From contig ONEJ01000020.1 in the NCBI GenBank assembly GCA_900316805.1, forward strand, positions 1 through 63,838: a stretch of 63,838 nt of DNA, in the 5' to 3' direction. Position 1 is the stretch's first letter, and each line of letters opens with the position of its first letter. The DNA is from an uncultured Lachnospiraceae bacterium. Its GTDB lineage: Bacteria; Bacillota; Clostridia; Lachnospirales; Lachnospiraceae. Below are positions 53,523 to 63,120 of this stretch, one piece after another. The notes beneath the pieces are model-generated. The model did not search any database. It was not told the DNA's origin and saw only the letters and a list, made by a program, of their open reading frames with translations. The translations under genes and the position numbers were made by a program.

Positions 53523-56102
53523 TTATTTTTCACACAATTTATGATAATCAGAAAGAAGCTGAATCAAAAGAGGTGTGATCTTATGGAAAAATCTCTGATC
53601 ATAAGGAGTTTTCTTCGGATTATCCACTCCCACAAAGCCAAAGAGCCTGCCATCCTTGATCATCGGAGTTACCATCAGCCGGTGAATCTGTTCCTCATTC
53701 AACATCTCATACAGTTTAGGTTCCTTCTCCCGATAGCCGGAAACATCTTTTACAATAATATCCTTTCCCTTCTCCATCTCAATAATCCATGAACGCAGAA
53801 TCTCCTCCGGTACGCTTGTCGGATGGATCTGTCTGGCGGGAGCCCTGTGGTTGTACCACTCACAGATATTGGACCAGGACTTGTTCTCCGGGGAATAGGC
53901 AAAAATATAGCAGCGGTCAGAGCCGTAAAACTCTCCAATCTTCTGCAGGATCTGACGAACCTTTTGCCCGTCTGAATTTTCCTCCCGGTTACCTATAATC
54001 GCAGAGATCAAGGCATCCTCTATGGTCAGTTTCACCTGTATCTCCTGCATGGAGGCATCCATAGTACTCATATCCAATCCGATCTGGAGACGAGTCTCTT
54101 GGCCGTTCCATGTGATCAGCTTCTCCTTGATCAAAAGCCTGCTGTCCAGATATTCATTGTGGTACTGTCTGGTGGTAAAGGATTTATGATGCAGATTTTC
54201 CCTCACACAGTGTTCACAGGGCTCATTTTTACCCTCCAGAAGCTGGTAGCATTTTCTCCCCACATAGTTCTCACCGACACCGGTAAGTCTCTGGGCCGTA
54301 GAGTTCATATAACAGAGACCGTGTGTCTGTTCATCAATGACATAGATGACTTCATCCATCTGATCCAACAGTTTTTTGTACTGGGCGGCATCCTCCAGTC
54401 TCTGAGATTTACTGTCCTTATTGTCCTTCTTGTTCTTTTTCCAGCGCTCTTCCTCTCCATGTCCAAGGATATAGTTCTCAGCGAACACTTCCGCCTCCAG
54501 AGGCTTGCTGAAATAAAAGCCCTGCAATTCCTCCGGTTCCAGTTCCGTCAAAGCCTGAAGCTCATCCTGGGTTTCAACACCCTCGCATACCACACGGATC
54601 TGACTGCTTCTGGCAAGCTCAAGAATATTGGACAGTAACCGGTAATTGTAGGCACTCATATCAATATGACTGACAAAGCACCGGTCTACCTTAATCTCAT
54701 CAATGGCAAGACTCTTTAGATACCCAAGGCTTGAGTATCCTGTACCAAAATCATCCATGGAGATCTGAATTCCCCGCTTGCCCCACTGGTAAAACAGCTG
54801 ATTATACTTCGTGTAATCCTGCAGCTGCATGCTTTCTGTAAGTTCCAGAATGATGGCTTCTCCCGGCAGCTGTTCCTTTTCCAGAAGATCATAGATCACC
54901 TGACTTAAATCCTGATATTCCAGCTGAACATAAGAGAGATTGATACTCATGCGGAATTTCGGATTGAACTTCCGCCACTTTGCACATTGGGAAATCGCTT
55001 CCGCAAGGATCCAATTGCCCACCTGCACAATCATACCGCTCTGCTCTAGGATTCCGATAAACTGATCCGGCGGAACGACACCCCGGTATGGGGAACGAAA
55101 CCGCAGCAGAGCCTCTGCCCCAACCACATCATAACCATTGATGGATACCTGGGGCTGGTATACCAGATAAAAGCCCTCGCAGTGGTTCTTCACACTCTTG
55201 CGAAGTTCCTCTGTCAGGTCAATGGCAGAAAGCTGTTTCTCATAGTCCTCTGCGGAGAAGAACTCCAGATGGTTTCTGCCGTTTTGCTTCGCCCGGTCCA
55301 GCGCCCGCTCTGCATAATCGTAGAAGAGGTTCGTATCCTTCACATTCATGATGGGGAAGTCCACCGCACCTGCGGATAAGGTACAGTCCTCCGTCATCCT
55401 GTTCTGTATCTGGCGGTACACCTTCTGCACCTGTTCCGGCGTACAGGAATCAAATACCACCGCAAACCGATCCCCGTCCAGACGGTAAACCGGAAAATCA
55501 ACATCTACACAGCTCTCCAGATGAGCCGCCAGCTTCTTTAAGATAAAATTGCCGTATCCTCTTCCATATTTGGTATTGATATTCTTGAAACGATCCACAC
55601 CAAGCACCATAAGAACGCCGTTTTTCCCCTCATGAAGGGAATTCTTTATGTGGACATGCATCTCATTGCCAAGAAAAAGACCCGTTACCAGATCTACCTT
55701 TCCAAGGAGCGCAGTATCGGAAATTCTTCCGATCATCAGGGAAGGATGCCCATCCTCTGCATTGATCACCTTACCTCTGCAGCTGATCCAGACAAAGTTA
55801 GATTCCCGGTCCACCACCCGGTATACCAGATCGTGCACCATGCATCTGCCCGCCTGAATATCGTCCATATTCCGTGTCCAGGGCACTAAATCCCTCTCAT
55901 AGATAATATCCGCATATTCGCCGAAGAGACACTTATCCTCTTCGTCCAGCGGCAGCGGATAACGCCTCTTAATATGATCATTGGCAAAGCGTATCGTTCC
56001 TGCATCAATATCGCAGAGAAACAAATAGTCATCCGTGCTTTCATTCAAAAGCTGGAGCGTTTGAAAATAATCATCAAATTTAATCTTCTTCTGCTCATCC
56101 AT
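53523..56102 (-). CDS. PAS-GGDEF-EAL-PAS-GAF cyclic-di-GMP phosphodiesterase
   Basis: An 859-residue cytosolic signalling protein. In order: a PAS-like domain (about 15-130, FLCDIDAGTIRFAND), a degenerate GGDEF domain (about 135-290, RLDGDRFAVVF in place of GGDEF), a complete EAL domain (about 300-555, GAEALLRF, IILELTES, MDDFGTGYSSLGYL, FYFSKPL), a second PAS (about 585-690) and a C-terminal GAF-like domain (about 705-855). The EAL residues are intact, so phosphodiesterase activity is likely; the GGDEF is probably catalytically dead. EAL in the middle is less common than at the end. I start at the ATG at 56102; a GTG three codons earlier is possible. Confidence 0.9.
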   Translation of the reverse strand: MDEQKKIKFDDYFQTLQLLNESTDDYLFLCDIDAGTIRFANDHIKRRYPLPLDEEDKCLFGEYADIIYERDLVPWTRNMDDIQAGRCMVHDLVYRVVDRESNFVWISCRGKVINAEDGHPSLMIGRISDTALLGKVDLVTGLFLGNEMHVHIKNSLHEGKNGVLMVLGVDRFKNINTKYGRGYGNFILKKLAAHLESCVDVDFPVYRLDGDRFAVVFDSCTPEQVQKVYRQIQNRMTEDCTLSAGAVDFPIMNVKDTNLFYDYAERALDRAKQNGRNHLEFFSAEDYEKQLSAIDLTEELRKSVKNHCEGFYLVYQPQVSINGYDVVGAEALLRFRSPYRGVVPPDQFIGILEQSGMIVQVGNWILAEAISQCAKWRKFNPKFRMSINLSYVQLEYQDLSQVIYDLLEKEQLPGEAIILELTESMQLQDYTKYNQLFYQWGKRGIQISMDDFGTGYSSLGYLKSLAIDEIKVDRCFVSHIDMSAYNYRLLSNILELARSSQIRVVCEGVETQDELQALTELEPEELQGFYFSKPLEAEVFAENYILGHGEEERWKKNKKDNKDSKSQRLEDAAQYKKLLDQMDEVIYVIDEQTHGLCYMNSTAQRLTGVGENYVGRKCYQLLEGKNEPCEHCVRENLHHKSFTTRQYHNEYLDSRLLIKEKLITWNGQETRLQIGLDMSTMDASMQEIQVKLTIEDALISAIIGNREENSDGQKVRQILQKIGEFYGSDRCYIFAYSPENKSWSNICEWYNHRAPARQIHPTSVPEEILRSWIIEMEKGKDIIVKDVSGYREKEPKLYEMLNEEQIHRLMVTPMIKDGRLFGFVGVDNPKKTPYDQRFFHKITPLLIQLLSDYHKLCEK

Positions 56103-56255
56103 ACGCTTCACCTATCCCTTTTCCTTTATCAATAACATTTTCAACTGTTTTTACAATTTTCAACAAATTTATTAACGCAAATTTAATTTTATACTACACT
56201 TTTAACAAGATTTTTTCAAGTGATTTTCTGTTAGTTGTAATATTTCTGATATAGT

Positions 56256-57056
56256 TTATTGTATTTGCGCCGTTTTTCGACATATCCTGACATGGAACAA
56301 GCCAAGAAGGAAGCCCCCGGATATCAGTATGGTACCTGAAAGCACCCACGAAAACAGATCCCCCTTTACCGTGCGGCTCAAAAGCCCTGTTTCTGTGCGA
56401 AGCACCGCGATCAGGTTTACCGTCATATGGCCAAACATCCCATAGCAGACATTTCCCCCCTTCTCCACGAAAAATGCCAGAACAAGTCCCATGAGCAAAG
56501 CATAGACAAATTGCACAATATTAAAGTGCATTACCGCAAAAAGCAGGGCCGATGCCGGCAGGGCGCACCATAAGGGCAAAAGCCTTTTCAACCGCTGAAA
56601 GAGAATCCCCCGGAATACCAGCTCCTCCAGAACCGGTGTAAACAATGCAGAGCTTAACAGTTCCATCCCAAGGGTTCCCCCGTAAAAACCCGCATTGGCC
56701 TCCTGGTATCCCGCGGACAAGGAAACTAACGGAGACATGGAGATCAGATTATCCAGTCCGATGCCGATCAATGCCGCCGTAACAATCACAAAGGCTGTGG
56801 TGACTCCCTTTTCCTTCGTAAAGACAGGCTTTTTTCTTGGAATTCCAAGAAGGGCCTGATCCTGCCGGTAGAAAGGCATCATAAAAGGGATCGTCACCAG
56901 TGTCGCCAGAAGCTGGCAGGTCACAAACCACTTGTTGCCACTGCCAAACACCCACTGGGCGATGGTCATAGCCACCAGCATCACCGCATAATAAAACAAA
57001 AAAGGATAGGCAATATACCAGATTTTTGATGCCACGCTACTGTTTTTCTGTATCAC
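56256..57056 (-). CDS. CPBP-family intramembrane metalloprotease
   Basis: A 266-residue protein with about seven membrane spans. The CPBP (Abi) motif 1 is EELVFRGILFQRLKRL, where the two glutamates and Arg are catalytic, and motif 2 is SALLFAVMHFNIVQ with the metal-ligand His; VCYGMFGHMTVNLIAVL carries the third motif. The family includes CAAX-type prenyl proteases and bacteriocin-immunity proteins. The substrate is unknown. It starts with GTG at 57056, seven bases after AGGGG, and is the last gene of the parE-parC-HAD set. Confidence 0.88.
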   Translation of the reverse strand: MIQKNSSVASKIWYIAYPFLFYYAVMLVAMTIAQWVFGSGNKWFVTCQLLATLVTIPFMMPFYRQDQALLGIPRKKPVFTKEKGVTTAFVIVTAALIGIGLDNLISMSPLVSLSAGYQEANAGFYGGTLGMELLSSALFTPVLEELVFRGILFQRLKRLLPLWCALPASALLFAVMHFNIVQFVYALLMGLVLAFFVEKGGNVCYGMFGHMTVNLIAVLRTETGLLSRTVKGDLFSWVLSGTILISGGFLLGLFHVRICRKTAQIQ

Positions 57057-57060
57057 AAGA

Positions 57061-57747
57061 TCACCCCTGTTCTTTTTCTGCCGCTTCCAATGCCTGAATC
57101 AGCTGCGGAAGCTGACAGATCTGTTCACATACCGCAGCTGCTCCGGCCTGTTTCATCTGCTCCACATCCCCGAATCCATAGGTGACGGCAATGCAGTCGA
57201 TTCCTGCTGCCGCAGCCCCAGCCGCATCATAGACCGTATCACCGATCAGGCACATCTGGGACAGGGACAGATCCTCCCATCTGCGGAAGGCTTCCCGCAA
57301 AACATCCTCTTTTCGGTCTCTCGTTCCGTCGAAGGTAGCTCCTACCACCTCGTCGAAGAGGGACAGAATGCCAAAATGCTCTAAAATTCTTCTGCAGGAC
57401 TGCTCTGGCTTGGAGGAGGCCATCCCGATCCTAAGGCCCTGTTTTCTCAGGGTTCTGATACATTCCTCCACCCCCGGATACAATCGGCACTCAAAGATTC
57501 CCGTCTTATTGTAACGCTGCCGGTACACTTCCACCGCCTCTACTGCCTGCTCTCTGGAAAATCCATAGATTTTCTGAAAGCTGTCCGAAAGGGGCGGTCC
57601 GATAAACTGATAAAGCTTATCTGTGTCCGTCTCCTCCATGCCATAATAGGAAAGTGCATAGCGCACAGACTTGATAATTCCCTCGGAGGAATCGATCAGC
57701 GTTCCGTCCAGATCAAACAATACCGCCTTTATTTCCTTTGTTTCCAT
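57061..57747 (-). CDS. HAD-superfamily phosphatase, phosphoglycolate phosphatase-like
   Basis: A 228-residue cytosolic HAD hydrolase of the Gph/PpaX type. Motif I is AVLFDLDGTLIDSSEGI, the helical cap follows, motif II is MASSKPE, and motifs III/IV are DRKEDVLREAF and LIGDTVYDAAGAAAAG. It overlaps the parC stop by one base (TAATG) and is followed four bases later by the CPBP gene. The exact substrate cannot be read from sequence. Confidence 0.9.
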   Translation of the reverse strand: METKEIKAVLFDLDGTLIDSSEGIIKSVRYALSYYGMEETDTDKLYQFIGPPLSDSFQKIYGFSREQAVEAVEVYRQRYNKTGIFECRLYPGVEECIRTLRKQGLRIGMASSKPEQSCRRILEHFGILSLFDEVVGATFDGTRDRKEDVLREAFRRWEDLSLSQMCLIGDTVYDAAGAAAAGIDCIAVTYGFGDVEQMKQAGAAAVCEQICQLPQLIQALEAAEKEQG

Positions 57748-59978
57748 TACTTCTTTACACCCTTTGTATCACGATTTCCGATATGGAGCCGGTTCAGGGC
57801 AACCATTTTTCCCTTAACCTCTACCTCGATGTTATCATTTTCCCCAAGAACAACCGCCTGCTTCAACTCGTCTCCTGCGGCCAGCTTCATACCCCGCACA
57901 CCCACTGCCGTTTTCTTTTTCTGGGGAATCTGTCCGCAGTCGATGCGAAGAAACATATCCTTTGCAGAGCACATCACAAGGGTATTGTTTTCTTCCAGTA
58001 TCTGCACGGTGAGAACCTCATCCCCCTCGGAAAGCTTCGTGGCCCCGGTGGTCTTCTTGGCCACCACAAATTCAGAGCCCTCCACCACCTTAAGCATTGC
58101 CTGCTTTGTGGCAAAAACCAGACGGCTGGTGCTTACCCGCTCTAAGCTTTCCAGATAGACAAAATGCTCGCCGCTGCTGTCATAATTGCAGAGATTATCA
58201 ATGGGCTTGCCCTTATCCCGGAATTTTCCGTAGGGAATGTCCAACACCTTTAACAGATGCATCTGTCCCTGATCCGTGAAAATACATATCTTGTCCGTGT
58301 TTTTTACCGTAAAGACATACCGGTTCTCTGCGTCCGCCGTTTCTTTGTTTCTCTCATAGACAGACACATCCACCGTCCGGGCGTAACCGAAGCGGTCCAT
58401 AAGAAATACCACGACCTGCTCCTCAATCTTCTTTTCCTCCACCACAGCTTCCTTCAGATTATCGATCTCGGTTCTGCGTTCGCTGGCGTATGCCTTCCTG
58501 AAGGACTGCAGTTCCTTAATGATCACCTTTGCCATGGAGGACCGGTGCTCTAAGATGTCCTCATATCTTCCAATATTGGCCAGAGTCTCATCATGCTCCT
58601 TCATCAAAGCCTCGATTTCCAGGCCGATCAATTTGTAGAGACGCATATCCAAAATGGCCTGGGCCTGCCGCTCCGTGAAATTCAGCTGCTGGGCCATGAT
58701 CTTCGATGAGGGATTCTTAAACTGGATATTGTCCGTGATTCCGTCTGTCAGGCAGGCTTTCGCGTCCTTGATATTTCTGCTGCCCCGCAGGATCTCAATG
58801 ATCAGGTCAATGACATTGCAGGCCCGGATCAGTCCCTCCTGAATCTCCTTTTTGTCCAGTTCCTTCGCCAGAAGTGTCTTGTACTTTCTGGTGGCAATCT
58901 CATACTGGAAACGGACATGGTGTCTGATAATCTCCACTATCCCCATGGTCTCCGGTCTTCCGTCACAGACCGCCAGCATGTTGACACCGAAGGTATCCTC
59001 CAACTTGGTCTTCTTGTACAACAGGTTGGTCAGAGTCTCGATATCCGCACCCTTTTTCAGCTCCAGCACAATGCGGATTCCCTCCTTGGAGGACTGGTTC
59101 GTGATATCCACAATATCGCTGGTGGCTCTGGATTCCACCAGATTGCCCACATCGTTTAGGAATTTTCCGATATTGGCGCCGATCATGGTGTAAGGAATCT
59201 CCGTGATCACCAGACGTTCCTTTCCACCCTTAGCCTTTTCCACCTGGATGCGTCCCCGGATCTTGATCTTGCCCATACCGGTCTCGTAGATGGCTGCCAG
59301 TTCATCCTTGTTGGCGATAATTCCTCCCGTAGGGAAATCCGGCCCCGGAATATACTGCATCATCTCCCCCGTGGTAATGTCCGGGTTTTTCATGTAGGCG
59401 ATCACACCGTCGATCACCTCCCCGAAATTGTGGGGTGGAATGGAGGTTGCCATACCCACGGCAATTCCCTCTGCCCCGTTGATCAGAAGATTTGGCACCT
59501 TCACCGGCAGCACCACCGGCTCCTTCTCCGTCTCATCGAAATTGGGCACGAAATCTACCACATCCTTATCCAGATCTGCCAGATACGCCTCCTGGGTCAC
59601 CTTCTGGAGTCTGGCCTCCGTATATCGCATGGCAGCGGCGCCGTCTCCCTCGATGGAGCCGAAGTTTCCGTGGCCATCCACAAGGGGCAGCCCCTTCTTG
59701 AAATCCTGAGCCATCACCACCAGGGCATCATAGATGGAGGAATCTCCGTGAGGATGATATTTACCCATGGTATCACCGACGATACGGGCACTCTTCCGGT
59801 ACGGCTTGTCATAGCGGATGCCAAGCTCATACATATCGTACAAAGTACGCCTCTGCACGGGTTTTAAGCCATCCCGCACATCCGGCAGAGCCCGGGCGAT
59901 AATGACCGACATGGCATAATCAATATAGGATTTCTGCATCAGCTCCGAATACTCGGTTCGAATGATACTCTGTTCCAT
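57747..59978 (-). CDS. parC: type IIA topoisomerase subunit A, ParC/GyrA-like
   Basis: A 743-residue DNA-cleaving subunit. It has DVRDGLKPVQRR near the N terminus, the quinolone-region HGDSSIYDALV, and the catalytic tyrosine in AAMRYTEARL. The C-terminal beta-pinwheel is short and degenerate (VYLESLERVSTSRLVF, KTAVGVRGMKL), and I see no GyrA-box (QRRGGKG), which favours topoisomerase IV over gyrase. It follows parE by 14 bp. The two could also be a second gyrase-like pair; the choice of parC rests mainly on the missing GyrA-box and the short tail. Confidence 0.85.
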   Translation of the reverse strand: MEQSIIRTEYSELMQKSYIDYAMSVIIARALPDVRDGLKPVQRRTLYDMYELGIRYDKPYRKSARIVGDTMGKYHPHGDSSIYDALVVMAQDFKKGLPLVDGHGNFGSIEGDGAAAMRYTEARLQKVTQEAYLADLDKDVVDFVPNFDETEKEPVVLPVKVPNLLINGAEGIAVGMATSIPPHNFGEVIDGVIAYMKNPDITTGEMMQYIPGPDFPTGGIIANKDELAAIYETGMGKIKIRGRIQVEKAKGGKERLVITEIPYTMIGANIGKFLNDVGNLVESRATSDIVDITNQSSKEGIRIVLELKKGADIETLTNLLYKKTKLEDTFGVNMLAVCDGRPETMGIVEIIRHHVRFQYEIATRKYKTLLAKELDKKEIQEGLIRACNVIDLIIEILRGSRNIKDAKACLTDGITDNIQFKNPSSKIMAQQLNFTERQAQAILDMRLYKLIGLEIEALMKEHDETLANIGRYEDILEHRSSMAKVIIKELQSFRKAYASERRTEIDNLKEAVVEEKKIEEQVVVFLMDRFGYARTVDVSVYERNKETADAENRYVFTVKNTDKICIFTDQGQMHLLKVLDIPYGKFRDKGKPIDNLCNYDSSGEHFVYLESLERVSTSRLVFATKQAMLKVVEGSEFVVAKKTTGATKLSEGDEVLTVQILEENNTLVMCSAKDMFLRIDCGQIPQKKKTAVGVRGMKLAAGDELKQAVVLGENDNIEVEVKGKMVALNRLHIGNRDTKGVKK

Positions 59979-59992
59979 GATCCAATTCCTCT

Positions 59993-61906
59993 CTAAATAT
60001 CTAATATAGCATCATTGGCGTGGCGGTAGATGAACTCCTTACGGGGCACCACATCCGTTCCCATCAGCATGGCTGTCACATCGGAAGCCATACGGCCGTC
60101 CTCGATCTCCACCCGTTTGAGCATACGGGTCTCAGGATTTAAAGTAGTCTCCCACAGCTGTTCTGCGTCCATCTCTCCCAGTCCCTTATACCGCTGGAGT
60201 GTAAAGCTGCCGGTATGTCTCTTCCGATATTTTTCCAACGCAGCATCGTCATAAAGGTATTCCTCCTGTCCTCTGGATGGAATCGCCTTGTAGAGTGGTG
60301 GCATAGCCACATACACATGTCCCTCAAAAATCAGCTCCGGCATAAAGCGGTAGAACAGAGTCAGAAGCAGGGTGGAAATATGGGCTCCGTCCACATCGGC
60401 ATCAGCCATGATGATGATCTTGTCATAGCGGAGCTTTGTAATATCAAAATCGTTGCCGTAGCCCTCCGAAAAACCGCAGCCAAAAGCGTTGATCATGGTC
60501 TTGATCTCCGCATTAGCAAGCACCTTGTCAATGCTGGCTTTTTCCACATTTAAGATCTTACCGCGGATGGGCATGATGGCCTGATACATACGGTTTCTGG
60601 CCATCTTGGCAGACCCGCCGGCAGAATCTCCCTCCACGATGAAAATCTCACATTTGGAGGCATCCCGGCTCTCGCAGTTAGCCAGCTTTCCGTTGGAATC
60701 GAAGGAAAACTTCTGCTTGGTCAGAAGGTTCGTTCTGGCCTTCTCCTCCGCTTTTCGGATCTTCGCAGCCTTCTCCGCACAGCCGATCACGGTCTTTAGG
60801 ATCTCCAGATTCTTATCAAAGAATAACGGCACCTCGTCCGAGGTAACCTTCGCCGTGGCACGGCTGGCATCCTGATTGTCCAGCTTTGTCTTTGTCTGTC
60901 CCTCAAAGCGTGGATCCGGATGCTTGATAGAGATCACCGCCGTCATACCGTTTCGCACATCGGCGCCATTGAAATTTGAATCCTTTTCCTTTAGGATTCC
61001 CAGCTCCCTGGCGTAGGAATTGATGATGGTGGTAAAGGCAGTCTTAAAGCCTGTCAGATGGGCTCCGCCCTCTGAATTATAGATATTGTTACAAAAGCCC
61101 AGAATATTTTCATGGAACTCATCGGTATACTGGAAGGCAGCTTCCACCTCGATGCCCTCACTCTCCCCACGGAAATAAATGACATCGTGAAGAACCTCCA
61201 GCTTGTGATTGAGATCCTTCACAAAGCCCACGATTCCATCCGGCTCATGAAACTCAATATGCTCTGTGTCCGCGCCTCTCTTATCTTCATAGATGATGGT
61301 AAGCTTCGGGTTCAGATATGCCGTCTCGTGCATCCGGCTCTTGACTTCATCCTCCTTAAATCGCGTCTTCTCAAAAATTTCCGGATCCGGAAGAAAATTG
61401 ATCCTGGTGCCGGTCTTTTTGGTCTTTCCGATTTTCGGGAGCAGCCCCTGCTCCAGTTCCACCACCGGGTGCCCCTTCTCGTAGCGGTCATGATGGATGT
61501 AGCCTCCCTGGCTGATCTTTACATCCATATAGGTAGAAAGGGCATTTACCACCGAAGAACCTACTCCGTGGAGACCTCCGCTGGTCTTGTAGGCATTATT
61601 GTCAAACTTGCCTCCGGCATGCAGCGTGGAAAAAACAACCCGGGCCGCAGAAACACCCTTGGCATGCATCCCCACCGGGATTCCCCTTCCGTTGTCCTCC
61701 ACCGTACAGGAGCCGTCTGCCTCCAAAGTGACCCAGATCTTATCGCAGGCCCCCGCCAGATGCTCGTCCACAGAATTGTCCACAATCTCATAAATCAGGT
61801 GGTTCAATCCCTTGGTGGTCACACTTCCAATATACATTCCCGGACGCTTCCGGACTGCCTCAAGTCCCTCCAATACCGCTATACTGCTTGCATCATATTC
61901 TGCCAT
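59993..61906 (-). CDS. parE: type IIA topoisomerase subunit B, ParE/GyrB-like
   Basis: A 637-residue ATPase subunit. The GHKL ATPase has EIVDNSVDEHLAG, the DNGRGIPVGMH loop and the GLHGVGSSVVNALS segment. The transducer follows, then TOPRIM with EGDSAGGSAKMARNR and DADVDGAHI, and the C-terminal YKGLGEMDAEQLWETT and RRKEFIYRHAND-type end. The length fits ParE or short GyrB. It starts with ATG at 61906, three bases after the PucR-type gene, so the regulator and both topoisomerase genes probably share a transcript. Confidence 0.9.
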   Translation of the reverse strand: MAEYDASSIAVLEGLEAVRKRPGMYIGSVTTKGLNHLIYEIVDNSVDEHLAGACDKIWVTLEADGSCTVEDNGRGIPVGMHAKGVSAARVVFSTLHAGGKFDNNAYKTSGGLHGVGSSVVNALSTYMDVKISQGGYIHHDRYEKGHPVVELEQGLLPKIGKTKKTGTRINFLPDPEIFEKTRFKEDEVKSRMHETAYLNPKLTIIYEDKRGADTEHIEFHEPDGIVGFVKDLNHKLEVLHDVIYFRGESEGIEVEAAFQYTDEFHENILGFCNNIYNSEGGAHLTGFKTAFTTIINSYARELGILKEKDSNFNGADVRNGMTAVISIKHPDPRFEGQTKTKLDNQDASRATAKVTSDEVPLFFDKNLEILKTVIGCAEKAAKIRKAEEKARTNLLTKQKFSFDSNGKLANCESRDASKCEIFIVEGDSAGGSAKMARNRMYQAIMPIRGKILNVEKASIDKVLANAEIKTMINAFGCGFSEGYGNDFDITKLRYDKIIIMADADVDGAHISTLLLTLFYRFMPELIFEGHVYVAMPPLYKAIPSRGQEEYLYDDAALEKYRKRHTGSFTLQRYKGLGEMDAEQLWETTLNPETRMLKRVEIEDGRMASDVTAMLMGTDVVPRKEFIYRHANDAILDI

Positions 61907-61909
61907 AGT

Positions 61910-63013
61910 TTACATTGCTCCTCTTTTACTATCTTTCATATGGGCGATCACCATCACTGCAATCTTAAAGATCATGGCGTCATCAAAGGTGCGGATGTCC
62001 AGGCCAATAGCCTTCTGGATCCGTTCCAGACGGTATACCAGCGTATTGCGGTGCACATACATCTGTCTCGCAGTTTCCGAAATATTCAGGTTGTTTTCCA
62101 GGAACTTATTAATGGTGGACATTGCTTCCTCATCCTCTAAGATATCCGGAATCTCATCTCCGAATACCTCCTTAATAAACATTTCACACAGACTCATGGG
62201 AAGCTGATAGATCAGTCTTCCAATCCCCAGTCTTCCATAGGAAATCGTATCATATTCCGCATAAAAAATCCTGCCAACCTCCAGCGCCAGACGAGCCTCC
62301 TGATAAGACTGGGCAATGTCGGCCAGACGTTTCACCGGATTGCCATAGCCAACCCGCACCTTGATCATAGCCTCCATGTGAAGACTGTCCGAAAGACTGC
62401 TGGCAATCTGCTGCAGCTTTGTCTCCGGCTCCTCCTGACCGATATAGGAAATATCCTTCACCAGCACCACACTGTGCTGATCCAGACTTGTGACAAAATC
62501 CTTGGAACGAAGATCCGACAGATTCTTCACCAGTTCCATGGCCAGATCATTATTCTTATTACCGGTATCGATCACAAACACCACCCTCTGACAGTCTGCA
62601 ATGTGATACTTTTTGGCCTTGATAACCAGATCTGCCATCAGTACATTTCCCAGCAGAATATTCTGAATGAAGTGGTTCCGGTCAAATTGCTCCACAAACC
62701 CCATAACCAGATTACGGATTTGACAGACCGCCATTTTTGCATAGATCATGTCTTCCTCTCCGGTCACCCGGCAGACAAGGATATATTCCGTCTCTCCCTC
62801 CACCACCACCCGGTAAAGATGAAATTTCTGAAAGGTCTGGCTGTCGGCTAAAGACTCCGCAAACTCCTCCACCACTGGGGAGAGCTCCCTGTTTGCTCCC
62901 ATATCTCCGGCATCGGCAGTCAATTTGCCATCGGAGCCGTACAACGCAGTCTCCATATTGCAGATCTGTCTGATCTCCTCCAGGGCATTCTGTAGCTTCT
63001 GGTTTGTAAGCAT
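61910..63013 (-). CDS. PucR/CdaR-type transcriptional regulator
   Basis: A 367-residue regulator with a C-terminal PucR helix-turn-helix (LNISETARQMYVHRNTLVYRLERIQ, the HTH_30 hallmark). The middle GGDEF-like region (about 130-280) is usual in the family. The N terminus resembles a sensory domain (YGSDGKLTADAGD). CdaR-type proteins often answer sugar diacids. I start at the ATG at 63013, seven bases after GGGAGG. It immediately precedes parE, although its target more likely concerns the sugar ATPase on its other side or distant genes. Confidence 0.87.
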   Translation of the reverse strand: MLTNQKLQNALEEIRQICNMETALYGSDGKLTADAGDMGANRELSPVVEEFAESLADSQTFQKFHLYRVVVEGETEYILVCRVTGEEDMIYAKMAVCQIRNLVMGFVEQFDRNHFIQNILLGNVLMADLVIKAKKYHIADCQRVVFVIDTGNKNNDLAMELVKNLSDLRSKDFVTSLDQHSVVLVKDISYIGQEEPETKLQQIASSLSDSLHMEAMIKVRVGYGNPVKRLADIAQSYQEARLALEVGRIFYAEYDTISYGRLGIGRLIYQLPMSLCEMFIKEVFGDEIPDILEDEEAMSTINKFLENNLNISETARQMYVHRNTLVYRLERIQKAIGLDIRTFDDAMIFKIAVMVIAHMKDSKRGAM

Positions 63014-63054
63014 TCCATTTCCTCCCAAAGTAAATCGTAATACAAAAGTAAATC

Positions 63055-63090
63055 GAAAGAAAACCGGGTGTAAATATCCACACCCGGTTT
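63055..63090 (-). terminator. intrinsic terminator after the sugar ABC ATPase gene
   Basis: AAACCGGGTGT (63061-63071) pairs perfectly with ACACCCGGTTT (63080-63090); loop 8 nt; T-rich on the minus strand (TTTTCTTTCG). It separates the ATPase gene from the PucR-type regulator. Confidence 0.8.
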
Positions 63091-63120
63091 CATCATTTAC
63101 AACTATTTAATTTTAACGGA

